Assembly (NCBI GenBank): GCA_963691655.1
Contig: OY829328.1
Span: forward strand, 87,734,400 to 87,798,399
Origin: Toxonevra muliebris
Taxonomy: Eukaryota; Arthropoda; Insecta; Diptera; Pallopteridae
Direction of reading: 5' to 3'
Length of the DNA: 64,000 bases
Made by a program: the position numbers and the translations under genes. Shown here piece by piece: positions 48,745 through 62,182 of this stretch (within the stretch, counting starts at the first letter, position 1; each line of letters begins with the position of its first letter). The notes under the pieces were generated by a model. The model had not been told where the DNA came from, did not search any database, and saw nothing but the letters and a program-made list of their open reading frames with translations.

Positions 48745-51700
48745 TGTTCTGAGTTGACCAGCCATAATCGTTGGTTTCAATATAGAGAGAGACCGAGAGT
48801 GAGAGTAAATTCCTCTAAGTACAAATACCGACTCTTTTGAAATGAAAGAGAGGAATTTTGAGGTTAAACTCCTCCAAAAAATTATGACCGTCCCCCCTTA
48901 GGAAATTCTCAGCGGCTAGAATTTATTTCTCGAAAAATTGGAGGAAATACATAAATGCTTTGCACTAAAATTTGTACCCAGCTCATTTATGGAATAAAAT
49001 GATTTTTCTTCAACTATATAAATTGATATGTTAAAATTTGTTTTTAAATTAATTCACACCATAAATATCAATTAAAAAAGAAACTACAATATGAAAGCAA
49101 AATAAAGTTATATTCTACAACAAAATTGAATTATTTATTTAATAACCAATTAAATTCATACACATGAAAACATGCAAACAAATTTTCTACAATAAATATC
49201 CAAAGAAATAAGGAAAAAAATGCAGAGTTATTCCCACATAATTCATTCCATAAAAGTTACGAACTTATTTAATTTATAATAAATTTTCTTACTTTTTAAA
49301 GAAAATTTTGTATACAGAAATAAAAACAAAAAACAAATACTTACGTAAGTAAATAATCAAAGAAAATTTGAGCCAATCAAGGAAGTCTGAAGAAAAATAA
49401 AATACTTTAAGGCAAACAAAGAAAAGCCATACAGTGAAACCACAACAAACAGTGACAACAACAACAATGACATACACTACTTACTACAATAAACATAAAT
49501 AAACTATAATTAAATTATAAGCAAGTAGAACGAATTCTCAGTTGTGAATGGTTGAACTAAAACTTGATCAGTTAAGAATAGATCGTTAAATAAGATTGTA
49601 TCAGTTGAGAGATCAGTGTGCTCTTAGGGGTGGAAGAAATAAGAAATGGAAAGTGGAGTGGGTATGCATGTGAAAGGGGGCAAGAGAGCATGTACACATT
49701 AAACAAGTTTAACAAATCATTTGCTTAATTGAATGAAACACGCTGAGAAATTACTATATTCCTCACGCATGCACACACACACACACACACACTCTTTTTA
49801 CATGATTTTTATACATATCTACTTTGCATGCTCACATGAAACCAAAAACTATATCTCACGAATTGAGCTGAACAAGATGAAAGAATCATCTTAGGGATAT
49901 GTTGCCATTATTAAATCATCATCCGGCAGTCGTCACTAACACGAATAGTGATATACAAATGCACAATTGTTATGCTGATGCTGACGATGGCGACTGGCGA
50001 TACCGATCAAAGGCGTTAAAAAGGCGGGCACTTAAAAAAATTTGTTTCGTATCAGCGAAAAGAAGAATCCCACACATTCTCATGCACAAGAGAAACTAAA
50101 TCTACAGTAGAAATGAATGGAAATATTAACATTTGAATATATGTTGTATTTAGACGGGAAGCTGTACGTAAAGTTCAAGTTGTATTAAAAAAGAAAAGGC
50201 AATAATTGGTTGAAGGCGGATGTTACATGCTCAAACTCACACACCACAAAAGCTACAACTCATGCGACACTTGCGATTATTTCTTTCTTTCATTGCGCAT
50301 AACAATACAATGGCGTCAATTTATGAAAACATGTCATTGATAAAGTAAAAAAGCTACTATTCTTTGAACTTGACAATACAACACAATCCGTTGGCATAAT
50401 TTACATTAATGTATGACTTGAGCACTTTACGCTTAAAATTTATGATTTTCCTTTGTATTTTTACTATGTACATTACTTTAGTATGTAGTAGTTATTTTTT
50501 CGCTTTAATCGCGCTATAACGTATACTCATATATATATGATTATAGCTGATCATGTTGATGATCATGGTTCATTCAATAGTATTTTTTATTTTTTGGAAA
50601 ATTTTTCTTTTATATTTTAATACAATTGGATTTAGTCATTGTGATCCACTCAATTTGCCCCTTTAAAATTATTGACGCATCCGGCATTCTGTTTGTAAAT
50701 GATCATTTTTAGTAGTTTATCAAAAAAAATTCTTAGTAATCAGTTCGTTATTTATTTGCTTATTTTTTTTCATAGTTTACTTTTGTAGAAGAAAAATGTG
50801 CCCTTATGGCTGTAGATTTTCATTTAATTGACATTTATCAGCTTTATTTCAGCATTCTCTTTGAAAAATTATAAATGTGAAACTTCTTCCAGCAATTTAT
50901 ATTTTCATCTTTTTAAAAATTATTTTGAATTGAGAGCAACGATCAAAAGACATGAGATATTTATCAGGAAATGGGAGGTTTTCTTCTTGACTTAAACTAG
51001 CGTTTTTAACAAATGCAAATTTCATGTCCTTCTGGTTATTTGTACCTACATATGCATATCTATTTCTAACTTAATAACATTATGTTGTTTGCTGTCACGG
51101 CAGACCGGAAGGAAGTAGCACATGAATGATAACTCAAGCCAAACTTGTAATGATATTTGTGATGAAGATGATGAAATGATGAATCTACACTAAACACTCA
51201 AATATTTGCAAATATACCAAAAAAAAAATTTTTGGCTTAAGCAATATTCTTTTTCGGCAATCAAATGTGGTAAGAGATGAAAACGAAACGGAAGAAATAA
51301 TAGGCAAAAACAAGGGAAATATAAAAGGAAGAAGAAGAAACTAAAGTAGAGCAAATCAAATAAACATATGATGGTGTTAATTTTCAAAACTTTCAACGCA
51401 TATTTCTGGAAAAAGGCGAGGGAAAATGATTACTATGTAATTGAAAACCAACAAAGAAAAGTTCGTTATTAACACTAGCATTGTTGTTGTGTATAAACTT
51501 AAACCAGAATTTTGGTTTTGTTATAAGATACTCTCTCTTGTTTGGTCTCTAGTGTGTTGCAATAATGCCAAAAAAAAAAAAAACCCCAAATAGAACAACC
51601 ACAATTATGAACAATGTAAAATAAATGATGGAAAACACACATGTGGTTGCACGAAATAGAACAGAAATCAGACAGACGAACGCAAGAATTGTGCAAGAAA

Positions 51701-54700
51701 TCGAAGTAGGAAGGGGGTCATTGTGGACCACGTTCTCATATTAGTTATTAATGAACAGAAATTCGTATGTGAATATATGTAGAAAGTATAGAAAATCCAT
51801 AAGATATTTTAAGGGTTGTCCGCTAGAACTTCAAGTCCACCTCTTTTCCACTCAATTCATATTCCTTATGTCATCGGCAATGTACAAAAAAAAATAAAAA
51901 AAAAAGGATGACAAGAAATCTACAGAGACTCATCATTATTGTTATTCTGTATTACCTTCTAATGCGATATTTTTCCTGCTGTTGTTGAACTATTATGAAA
52001 TCTATTTGACGCTTCTTTTTTTGCTGAGTTGGGTAGGTATGCAAAAATGATGGATTTGCATTTACAAAAATGTGTTAAACTAATATACAAAATACTCTGG
52101 AACTCATGCATCATATCAAACATTTCAGTTTTGGTAAAATAGATGAAACTCTATTTTCAACAATAGCATAATGTGTTTAATTCTTTGGTTGGCTTTGCAT
52201 TTCTTTAAAGGGTTTTCATATTATACCAAAATGTAGATAAAGGAATAGGAGTGGCAATATACTAAGGCTGTTGGAGTTACAATTCGCTAAGACTTGAAAG
52301 GAGTTAGAGAGGTGTATATATAGAGAAAAGAATTTTAAGGATTTCTCTACCTCTATCAATCATAGCTGGGTATTGAAAAGCATTTGTTTCACAATTTTCT
52401 CTATAATTAATTCTAAGAAAAATTTTGGTAGAAACTAAAATATTTGACAATTTTGTGCTTATTTAAAAAAATGAGAAAGATTTAAAAATTATCATCATGA
52501 AGCAGGGATTGTTCGGGTGTTTGGTTCTAGCCTCTAAAGAGACTGATTGGCTATAATAAATTTTAAAATAATACATTTTACTGCAAAATTTAACTTTTCA
52601 ACTCACACACCTTTCTCTCTAAATTTACCACTTCATCTGAGTAACGTAAGTGTTTTGCAATCTCTGGTTTACATTTAATTTGTAAAGTTCAAGTACTTCA
52701 AATTTTCCTAATGCTAATCTAGCCTTGAAAGGGTTAAATTTGTTCTTATATGCTCATTAAACTCTTTCGCTCTCAGTATCGATCAAACTCCGCCTCCAAA
52801 TTTATGAACACAAGTCAAACAATGCTCACATACACACACATAAACCCAGAGTACACAAACAAAGAGATACTCATTTATTATAGCAAATGACAGCGAGTGT
52901 CAAAATAAAATTAATGTTGATGCGAGAAAGAGTTAAAGTGAAACAAAAAAGAGTTGCAGAGTCGGTAGCACATAAACACAGCCATACATACACATACACA
53001 TATTAAATAGCAGCGTATCAGATACAAACAGCGCACAAATAGGTATGTGTATGTATAGAGCCAACATACCTATATAATACATAAAAGTGGGAAAAAAGAA
53101 AAAAAAAAAAAACGCACATAATCGATAAAAATAAAAGTTAAATGAAAATGAAAAAAAAAAACCAAATTCACCCCTTTGATACGTCACGCACAAGAACAAC
53201 ACTCACACACTAACTACATACATATAACCATTTATTTACTATATGCACTCATTTATATACAAAGAATAACACTTTCACTTTTATTTGAACTCTCACGAGA
53301 GAGAAAGTACATAAAAACATGTCAACACTCAAATAATATAATTCACTCAATAGTTAACAAAAACGAGGTAAAAAGAGTTTTTACTCTCTGTGAGAAATTT
53401 GTTAAAAGGAGTAAAAATGTTAAATAGAAAAAGGGGTAAAAAGGAATTCCCCTTTACAACTTTTAACTCAACTCATACATAAAAAGAGAAAATATGTTTG
53501 TAAGATTTAAGAAGAGAGAGTGTGAACATAATTTGAGCGTAAATTTAATTTTGTCTCTCTCTCTCTTGAGTTCGGAGCATAAGCAAACAAATGTCAATGG
53601 CCGCCATTAGCGTTACACATGTGCGCCATGAGAATTACACACACATGCATCACAAACATATGCACATACATTGTTGTATGGATACACTAACAAACCAGAC
53701 GAGACGAGACGCCATTAAAAGGGTTAATATTACGTTATATGTCGCATGAGACAAGTGTATATATATGTTGTTAGGTATGTATACACATGTGTGTATATAT
53801 GTATGTAAGTTTTTGTTGTTGTTGCTGTATTTTTATACACAAGTTCCAAGAGAGAAAGAGCGAAAGTGTTAAAGTGGAGCACATGCGTCAGAAAAGTATT
53901 TTATTGGCAGCCATATTTGACAGTAGTAGTAGAAGCATTTGTTTTGAAATTTCTCGTTGTTGTTTTTTCTTATTATTATTATTGCTGCTGTGTATTTGTT
54001 GTTATCACAATGTGCAAGTGTTTGGCAAGTAGGGGGCGGAGGTTTAAGTGTGTATGTATGTATGTGTAGAAAAAGCGGAAAGAGTTTGAAGGAGCTATAG
54101 AAATTCTTTGTTTTGTTTACATTTGCTGCATACTCTCAGCGTTTTTTGTCGTTGTTTCTGTTTCCATACTATAAGCGCGTTTGCTTTTAGGTTTTTTTGT
54201 TTTTATTTGTTTGTTTTGTTGCTTTGTTTTCTTTTTGCTTATAATGGAAAAGTTTTGTATCGTGCTCACCACTTACTTAGTATATTTATTTATTTATTTT
54301 TTATCCTTTTAGTTTTATTTAACCCGTGCTTTTTTTCGTTTCGCTCAAATTACACACTTCTTTTCTTTTGTTCTTCTTCTCTCTCTCTCTTTATATGGGT
54401 CGATATTCCTTGAGTATGTGTTCAAGTGCTGCTTTTTCAATGCATATACATAAGTGTGTGTGCATGTGGGAGTGTGTGTGTATATGGTTTTGTATGAGTG
54501 TATTTACATTTACATTAAATTGATGGGCTTCCATTTGGGGATTCCCTTTATTGCAGTGGACAAAAATAGTTTTCATATTGCATGCTACATTCGGTTGATG
54601 TGCACTTGAAGAGGAAGATATTTTGTGATATGTAACTGTGGTAACTCTGTGGTATGTATACTTTGTTTGACAATTTTAAGTTGATTTCTAAAGACAACTT

Positions 54701-57346
54701 TTTTTCAATTAGTATCCGTTTCGCTATTACATAACGTTTTCATAGCTAATACTTCAACATCCCTAAATGTAATATGATATAGAAATAATAAGAAAAGGCT
54801 TAAAACGAAAGTAATTTCCACCAAGAAATGACTATTCAATTTCAATTATTATAATTTTTCAACTCGACATTGATGAATTGGTTAAGATTTCATAGAAAAA
54901 CTATATAAGTAGGTACACAAGGTAGAAAAAAAAACAAAAAATTATTGTGAAAAGAAAGGATTAAATTCAATATCCAATTCCATGCACATATAACCTGCTG
55001 ACAAAAATGCTTAAAAAATACGTTAAAATTTCTAAAATTGTTGGTGAAAAATGAGGATAGGCCGATCTTGCCATTAGCAATTAAGGATTAAAGAACTAAA
55101 AAAAAAAAAAATACAAAAAAAAATCTTCAAAGAAAGTAAACTGTAGAAATTTTCAAATGCACTTGTGTGTCTGCTTTGTAAAAAGAGAAGCACGTAACCA
55201 TAACAAATTTTGTGTGCAATTCATATCCTTTTCAGTTTAGTTGTGTGCATTGCAAAGGGTAAAAGGAAACCCTTTCAAGCCTCAGGCAAAGAAAGCAATT
55301 GGAGAACAAGAAAAAGATTGATCGTGTGACTTACTGTACTGACCTTTTCACAAAACGAGGAAATTGCTGTCAACTTATGTAGGGCTGAAAGAAGGAAAAA
55401 TGTTTTGAAAATTCCATAGAGTAATTGATAGAAACGTGGGCACTGCTATGGACTTTTTTTAGAGTTTAAATACTTAACTACCCAGACTAACAGGTAGAAC
55501 TTTACATTATAAAAGCATTCAATCACACTTCGAATGTAAGATGATCGATGAAAAAGTTGTTCACAGCATTAATGTAAGTAGAGCTGTAAGTCTTCAGTAT
55601 ATTACTTATTTGGCTAACTGCGCTTATGGCTTTAACTGGAAAAGAGTGTCTATATTTGTGACATTTACTCTAGTATATATAAACATTTACAATTTTGTTT
55701 TGTCTGCCATCGAAATTTTGTATGCATTTTACGCACTGTCATGCGCAAAATTGATAAAGATTGAAGAAGCCAAAAAAAAAAGGATAACGATGACATACTC
55801 ATTATATTTCAATAAAATCAAATTGCAATGATTATGAATTGCAAAAACTTAACCCATTGTTATCTGCAGTCTAGACTCTAGACATGGAAAATTTAATGAC
55901 AAATTGATGTTGTTGTTTTGAAATATTTATTTTTTTAATATATATTCCTAACATAAATATTTTGATTTGATATAAATCAAAGGAATTGGTGTTTGAAGGA
56001 CCTATTTTTTCAACATTTCAATCTCTTGAGAAAATTGTAAAAAAAATGTAATAGAAATTGCTATACAAATATTTTCTTTCCACCTACCACTCTCACACAA
56101 GGATATGCGATACACATGCATCCTTATGATTATAAATACATAATAGAATAAATATCAGCATATCCCTTTAATAATAAATATTTATTTTTTTTCTTTTTCA
56201 TAATATTGTTGATATAATATTGATGGTAGTGATAATGTGGATGGTTATCTTATATTTTCAAAAGCGAAAGTGCAATTTGATCAGCGCAGTGTCCGGTGTT
56301 TTGTTTGCGGTTTTCATGTATGGTTCACCTTACGTTCATTTCTGGTCCAATACTATTTCACATACATCTCATTTTCTCCAGATTTCACTATTTGTGGTTT
56401 CAATTTTCATTGTGAAAGTGAAAACGAATGTAGTTTCTTCTTCCTCTCTGCGAACGTATTTGCTTTTCTGAAGAAGCTGCCTGCCTGGTTGCCTGAATAC
56501 GTTATTTTTCTTCAATGAATTTACTATTATTTCTATGCGTTTACTTTTGGCGCGTAGCGATTTTTTTTTCGGTTGTTATTGTTCTATTTGTTTTATTGTC
56601 TTCTTCAACAGTTTTTCTTTTTATATAAATTTGGGTTAAGTGGTTTTCATTTGTAGGTTTTTAGGTTATCCACTCATTTCATCAGTTTCATTTTCATTCA
56701 ATCGCGTACGCGAAAATGAAATTTTAGATTCACAATGCCGCTGTGTATATGTTTTTGTCTGTCTGTTTGTTGATAGTTCACATATGATTCTTTACAGGTG
56801 TAATTCGAGTTGATTTTCCCTTCATTTATTTATTGTCCTTTTTTCTGATGTGTTTATATTTGTATTGCTGTAATGTTTTCTTAATATATTATTATTGAAG
56901 GCAAATGCGTGTATGATTTTTGGAGTATATGTTAAATTAATGTTCGTTTGAATACTTGGAAATTAAGTATAAAAATCTTTTTTAATAGCTTTAAGCGCTT
57001 TATTGGCGTTGTGCCCTCATGGAAGTTCTGACTTTTGAAAAATGTGATATTTTTCCAAACTATAGGATCCATAAGTTGTGCAAGGGAGGAAGGGGGTTTT
57101 ATATGATTTCCTTCACACGAGTCTTTTGACTCAAGGGCAACGGTAATAACATCTCGACAGAATATACTTAATACCCGAAGAAAGCAGCGCCACAAAGATA
57201 TTAGCAGCAGAATCCACAAAGTTATACATAGTTACTCCCAATTTCATCAAGTATGGGAATGATCCAAAATATCAATACACACAAAAGATACTCAGTTTGA
57301 AGCTAGCTCTACTTCTCTATGGGCATAAACCCTGGCAACCCTGGCA
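48745..57346. other. Noncoding DNA, no gene seen
   Basis: AT-rich. It contains the CA microsatellite at 49771-49792, GACGAGACGAGACG at 53698-53711, TATG/TGTG simple runs (53755-53805, 54050-54065) and several AAAGGGTT/AAAGGATT words (52728, 53715, 54957). Open frames such as 49899-50099, 54108-54413, 56237-56518 and 56932-57219 lack family motifs and good splice context. Confidence 0.5.
49771..49792. repeat. (CA)n dinucleotide microsatellite
   Basis: Ten to eleven CA units. Confidence 0.9.
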
Positions 57347-57615
57347 ATAGAGTCCGTTGTGTACGTGAGAGCAAAGTATACAATTGACAACTAATATAAA
57401 ATATATGAAATCATATGTAGTGTGGCCCATATACAACGTATACGTTGAAGTAATGTAAAAAGTTGGGCAACTCTCAACTTTGCCGTGCGTTGAGAGAGAG
57501 TTGAGAGTGCTGCAGCTCTCAGCTGATTAATTTTGTGTATGATTTTGCATCCGTTGGCAACATATGCTTTGTGTCACCTCTCTCCTTCGCTTATTTCGTA
57601 CACAACGGACTCTAT
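57347..57615. mobile_element. MITE with perfect 19-bp terminal inverted repeats
   Basis: ATAGAGTCCGTTGTGTACG at 57347-57365 and its exact inverse at 57597-57615 bracket 269 bp. The outer TA on each side may be the target duplication, which would suggest a Tc1/mariner-type element. The interior holds a perfect 14-bp palindrome, CAACGTATACGTTG (57434-57447), and a 10-bp-stem hairpin, ACTCTCAACT / AGTTGAGAGT (57470-57508). No gene is inside. Perfect ends suggest a comparatively recent insertion. Confidence 0.8.
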
Positions 57616-59109
57616 GTGCCGGAGCCTCAAAGTTCAAAACATTTTAAGTTAGCGTTTAAAGCTTGAATCGGCTCAATATCACTAACGCACTCTCAAAATT
57701 CTTCCACTTGAGCTGAATGTGACAATCGGCAATAAGAGAAGGTAACATTTCTTACGATCTACTCTCCGTTGCTGCATTTTAACTGTCAAAAGACACGTTT
57801 TTTTCTTTTAACCACTGACAGATATAGAAAAACAGATTGAAGTTACGCACATCGATTATGACTTGACAAAAAGAAATCAATTTTCTCATAAAATTACTAT
57901 CACACGATTCCTAGTGGATAATCAAACAAAAATTATTTACAATTGTATTAAATTACAAAAATCACAAACACAGCAAGCAAACAAAAACACTATGCAACAA
58001 AATCGATGATTACATACACAGAATACAACAAATATAAAAATCCTTTCAATTATATACAATATCATTGTGCGTACAGCACCTGCATGGCAATCCTTTTGGT
58101 TGCACATACAAGCAACAATAAAAATAACTTGTCATAGAGTTAAACACACACACACACAAATCGTCATCAAAGGATATCAACAAAGGATATGTGAGAAATT
58201 GAATAAGGATTGCTCTGTGTGTCTCAAATTTAAACAATGCAACACCAACACTTTCACTTGCTGATGTTGCTCATGCAATTGATGCACAACATTTGACATA
58301 TACACACATGTGAAAGGATATAAGGATATAGGACAAGAACAACAAAAAGGAAAAAATTGGGGTAATAAAAGGATATGCGTTGAGGTTGCATTGGAACGTT
58401 GCCTGTTGCACATCATGATGCACTTGCAGCAATTCAGTGGGAATTGAGGAAGAATGAAATGAATAAAATCGCGTCATGGGAAAATGAAAACATATTTTTC
58501 TCCATATTTTTCTTCCTATTTTCCAAGTGAATAATACTACTTTTTTATGGTAATATGTGGCATATATGAGTAGTAGAAATATATGAGTGAGATCCTTGTG
58601 AAAAAGTCACTTTATTATTGATGAATTTTGCAATTCAGCGCAAAATTCATGAGAAAGAAACGAGTATGAGTAGAAAAAAAAAGATATTTAAGGTAATTGC
58701 ATTGCACTTTCTTTTGATTATTTCATTATCCTTTACTATGCTGTGAGAGCGACGAGGATGACCCAACATTTTTTTTTTGCTTATTTTGTATTTATTTCAT
58801 ATTGTGTGGGAATATATTGCAATATTGCATATACAAAAATAATTCTCTACTCTCCTTTGTTTTTCTATAATAAGAAATTATGAAATAAAAAATATTTTTC
58901 TCATGATTACGCATGCAAAAGTCGAAAGCGAAGAAAAAACCTAAGGCACCTACAAATATCCCTTTAATTTCTCTTGAGTTATTTTCCTTTTTATTTTTGT
59001 AATCAATCTTTTTTTCACTTTTTTTAGTGCTTTGTTATTTCGACAAGCCAACTGACCTATATTTCATATAAATAAGTAGGCGTTGCATTGTCTGACAATG
59101 ATATTGCAG
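57616..59109. other. Noncoding DNA upstream of the candidate exon
   Basis: AT-rich, with many AAAGGATAT words (58161-58375). A hairpin ATGAATTTTGC / GCAAAATTCAT lies at 58621-58650. CTGAC at 59092-59096 could be the branch point for the acceptor at 59109. The pyrimidine tract before the acceptor is poor. Confidence 0.5.
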
Positions 59110-59193
59110 CATCGCCACAACAGCAGGTTCGTCCCGGCTGGTCAGTTGTGCAAGGATCAGGCAAGCACCGCAAGGATCACACAATGATCGTAG
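59110..59193 (+). CDS. Candidate internal coding exon (84 nt, phase 1-1)
   Basis: An 84-nt island stands out from AT-rich surroundings, with about 56% GC by hand count. It is preceded by ATATTGCAG (59101-59109) and followed by TAG|GTAAGTAA (59191-59201), a near-ideal 5' splice site. Starting after two bases, one frame is open throughout and reads SPQQQ, then VRPGWSVVQGSGKHRKD and HTMIV, leaving one base for the next exon. Entry and exit phases are equal and the length is a multiple of three, so including or skipping it would keep the frame, as in a cassette exon. The acceptor has a weak pyrimidine tract, which fits regulated splicing. The peptide is basic and hydrophilic; I do not recognise its protein. 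The parent gene would run on the + strand, with at least one very long intron. A chance match cannot be excluded. Confidence 0.55.
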
Positions 59194-61449
59194 GTAAGTA
59201 ATGCCAAATTAATTTTTAATTTATTGATCATGCGTAAATCCTTTGAATTTGTAAAATTTTCGGGCGGTTTTTTCACAGGATATTCTAGTTACGCAAAATG
59301 TGTTCACAATATGAGTTCAAGTATGAGAATATTTATTGAAAATATATAGCGCAATATATATCAAAGTTGGGAACAATAACATATTTGAATTTCATATGAA
59401 GGTTTGGTTTAAAACAGAAGTGAATCAAGTTGCATTTCGAAGCTTCTACGAAAATTTACAAAAATCGTTGGACCTAGGTAATTTTGACCTTGACGGAATT
59501 TAAATACTTTTCGATGGGGAACATTTTTCACCAAAAGCCTATGATAAGTTTTACGTTCATTTAACCGGTAAAGTGAGTAGTAGCTTAATCGAAAAAAGTA
59601 TTTCTCATTAATAATAAAAAATAGTCGGTAGGGCCCCTATGGCTGGGCCCCTGAAGCTATTTTTTTTTGTTCAAGATAAATATCAAAAGAGAGTTATTTG
59701 TGTGTGCAGATAATTCGTTAGATAATTCTGAGAAATCTCGTTACTCATGTCTTCTCTCTCTCTTTCATTTGTTATTTCCTCCCGCTTAAGCAATGATTTT
59801 TACAACGATGAATGCAATGCTTTGTTCAATAAGTGAATTTCAAAGAACTTCCAACGCTAATATTTTGGAATTGGCTAAACCGATTTTAAATCTGTAATTT
59901 TTGGCTAACCTACTCGTCAAGCTCTTTAAATTGATATATAATATGATATAGTAGCACTTCTGGATCTTCTGGAATAAAATTGTAGTTACACTAATAAATC
60001 TCATTTTCCGTGAGATATAACATTTGAGTTAAAAAAAACTTAGGCCCAGCAACAATCTATCGTAACTTTTCTTCAAAGAAAATTTAATATTTGTTTGTTC
60101 CGACGGTAAATTACTCTGGTTTTACTCTAGCAAATTTAGAACATAACATAGAATACCTATACTTCATTTTTCTCGCTATGCATGATTTTAACTCTTCAAC
60201 TGTCGCTTTTTTCGTAAAAGTCAAAATTGCCAATTCACCTATAAAAAAGTGTAAAGATTCAGTTTTCTTGAAAAGAACAATCGCTGAAACAAAATATCCT
60301 TCGGAAAACAGCGACCACCGATCTTAAAAGCATTGAAAGCGAAAACGATACGTCCGCATCTGCCAACACCTATGCATTCTTAACCACAAGCGGATCCAGA
60401 GATAACCGGATTTTGAATTTTTACGACCTTTCTTAAGTCCTCTAGGACCCACTAGGGCTTTCAATGATACGAACAAATTGGCGAAAAAACGATTATGCGG
60501 CGACATGCCAGTACAATGGCATTTAGCACTGTCTCAGGCTTCATTATTCATTTTTTTCCTATTCAGATTGTTGTCATAGAAAAATAATGAAAATAAATTG
60601 TTTTATGAAAAGGATTATATATAATTATTGCTTATCTTGACAAAATATTAACGGTCAAAGCGAGGCCTGGCTTAATTTATGTAATAAATATTAACGATTA
60701 GGTTTTCTGTGAAATTTCACACGATTTTTTAAACATATATATATACCATATATGAAAGTAAAAACACTTATTATCATGACAAAATATGAATTCAAGAATT
60801 GTAATGAATGAGGTAATCCTAATGGATGCGTATTGTATTAATTTTTTGAAATTTTTTTTTTTTTTGAAATAATTTTCTTGCAATTGTTTGAACAATTTTT
60901 CGCACATTAATAGTTTATTATGAATAAACATCCTTATAAAAAATTTATTGTTATTAAGGATAAAATTCAGGGAAAAATGTTTGAAGAACTATTTGGTAGA
61001 GAGGGTCATTAAACGAAGATTGCAACAATGGTGCCTGCTTGAATATAATAAATATTAATGTTTGGTTTTTCTACGGAATTTCAAAGGGTTTTTTTTAGCA
61101 CGACCATAAAAATACAATTATGTAAGAAAATAAATATGCAGGTATGTATATATTAGAGAAGAAAATTTCAAGCAGGACAAAAAATGTTTTTTTTTTTTTA
61201 ATTTCAAATGCCAGCGTTAACCCTTCTGTTGGCACCACTTTTGTTTGTTACATTCCTACCACCACGGTCCAGCCAGACCGTCATATATTTCAACTGCATT
61301 TATCTGAATTTTCAATGAAAACTGTACGAAAACACTATATATTTGTAAGAATAGTGTTTTTATATATACATTTATTGAGAAATTTGAGAATTCTTAAGAA
61401 ATTTCACGTCCCGAAACAGCAATGAAGAAAATTATCTAACAATATTAAT
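59194..61449. other. Noncoding DNA, no gene seen
   Basis: AT-rich. Two diverged direct repeats of about 55 bp (ATAAATATTAACGATTAGG at 60680-60698; ATAAATATTAATGTTTGG at 61047-61064) sit about 365 bp apart. A GGGCCCC-rich scrap near 59630-59655 and open frames at 60091-60327 and 61144-61425 show no family evidence. Confidence 0.5.
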
Positions 61450-62182
61450 AAAAATGAAAATCTGTTTGTATGTCCGGCTATACTTCCTGAATGACATAGA
61501 AGTTTATATAACACTGCATTATGTATCTGATCTTACTATTGGCTTGGTAAAAGTTTGTAATTACAAGTGGGCGGGGTACCTCCCATACAAACCTTATACT
61601 TTTTTTAGTATACCATTTAAAGTACAGTGCTGCAGTTTACTGCGTCCGATGACGCTGGCTTACAGTACCATGCTACAGTAAAAATGTGGATGGGGTTGGC
61701 ACCTACCATATAACCTGAATATTTATTTTGGAATATCTCAAGCACCATTTGTTGTATGGAAATATTATTTGCTTATACCGAGCTTATGTATACTGGAGTT
61801 TTAGATCTGAATTTGTGTTCAAATGGGCGTGGCGTCTCCCATGCAATCTTAATGCTATTTTGAGTATTTCTCCGAAATCACACATATTATAGTACTGAGA
61901 TCTGGTGCAAAGGGGTTGGTTGACAACGCCATGCTCCAGGAAACATGTGTTTGAAATTGAAAACGACCGAATGGCTCAAAGTGATATTTTATGGGCTAAT
62001 GAGCACGGCAGCTTTCATACAAATAAAATATTTTAAACGGTATATCTGAGCAACCAAAGCAAGAAGATGATAAAGGTTTCCTTTTCTATGATCATTTGTG
62101 GTTTCTAATTTTCAATTACAAATCCAATGGTCGTTTGTCTAATGGTGTGTGTTGATTCAAAACTTTTGTTTCCATAGTAAAA
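61450..62182 (+). repeat. Degenerate tandem units related to the Helitron-like family
   Basis: Three to four units of roughly 90-135 bp begin with GTGGGCGGGGTACCTCCC (61567), ATGGGGTTGGCACCTACC (61689) and ATGGGCGTGGCGTCTCCC (61822), each followed by CATA/CATGCAA and a 'GTACAGT' or 'GTACTGAG' word. The same unit type occurs in the copies at 48470-48640 and 62270. Divergence is high, so this piece is older or from a sister family. The left boundary is unclear. Confidence 0.55.

Noticed and set aside
49899..50099. 66-residue open frame with relatively coding-like composition (ADADDGDWRYRSKALKRR)
   Set aside because: It is short, has no splice sites of quality, and no recognised motif. It could be revisited with RNA data.
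56932..57219. 95-residue minus-strand open frame next to the MITE at 57347
   Set aside because: No domain or family pattern was found and neighbouring frames are equally plausible as transposon debris.
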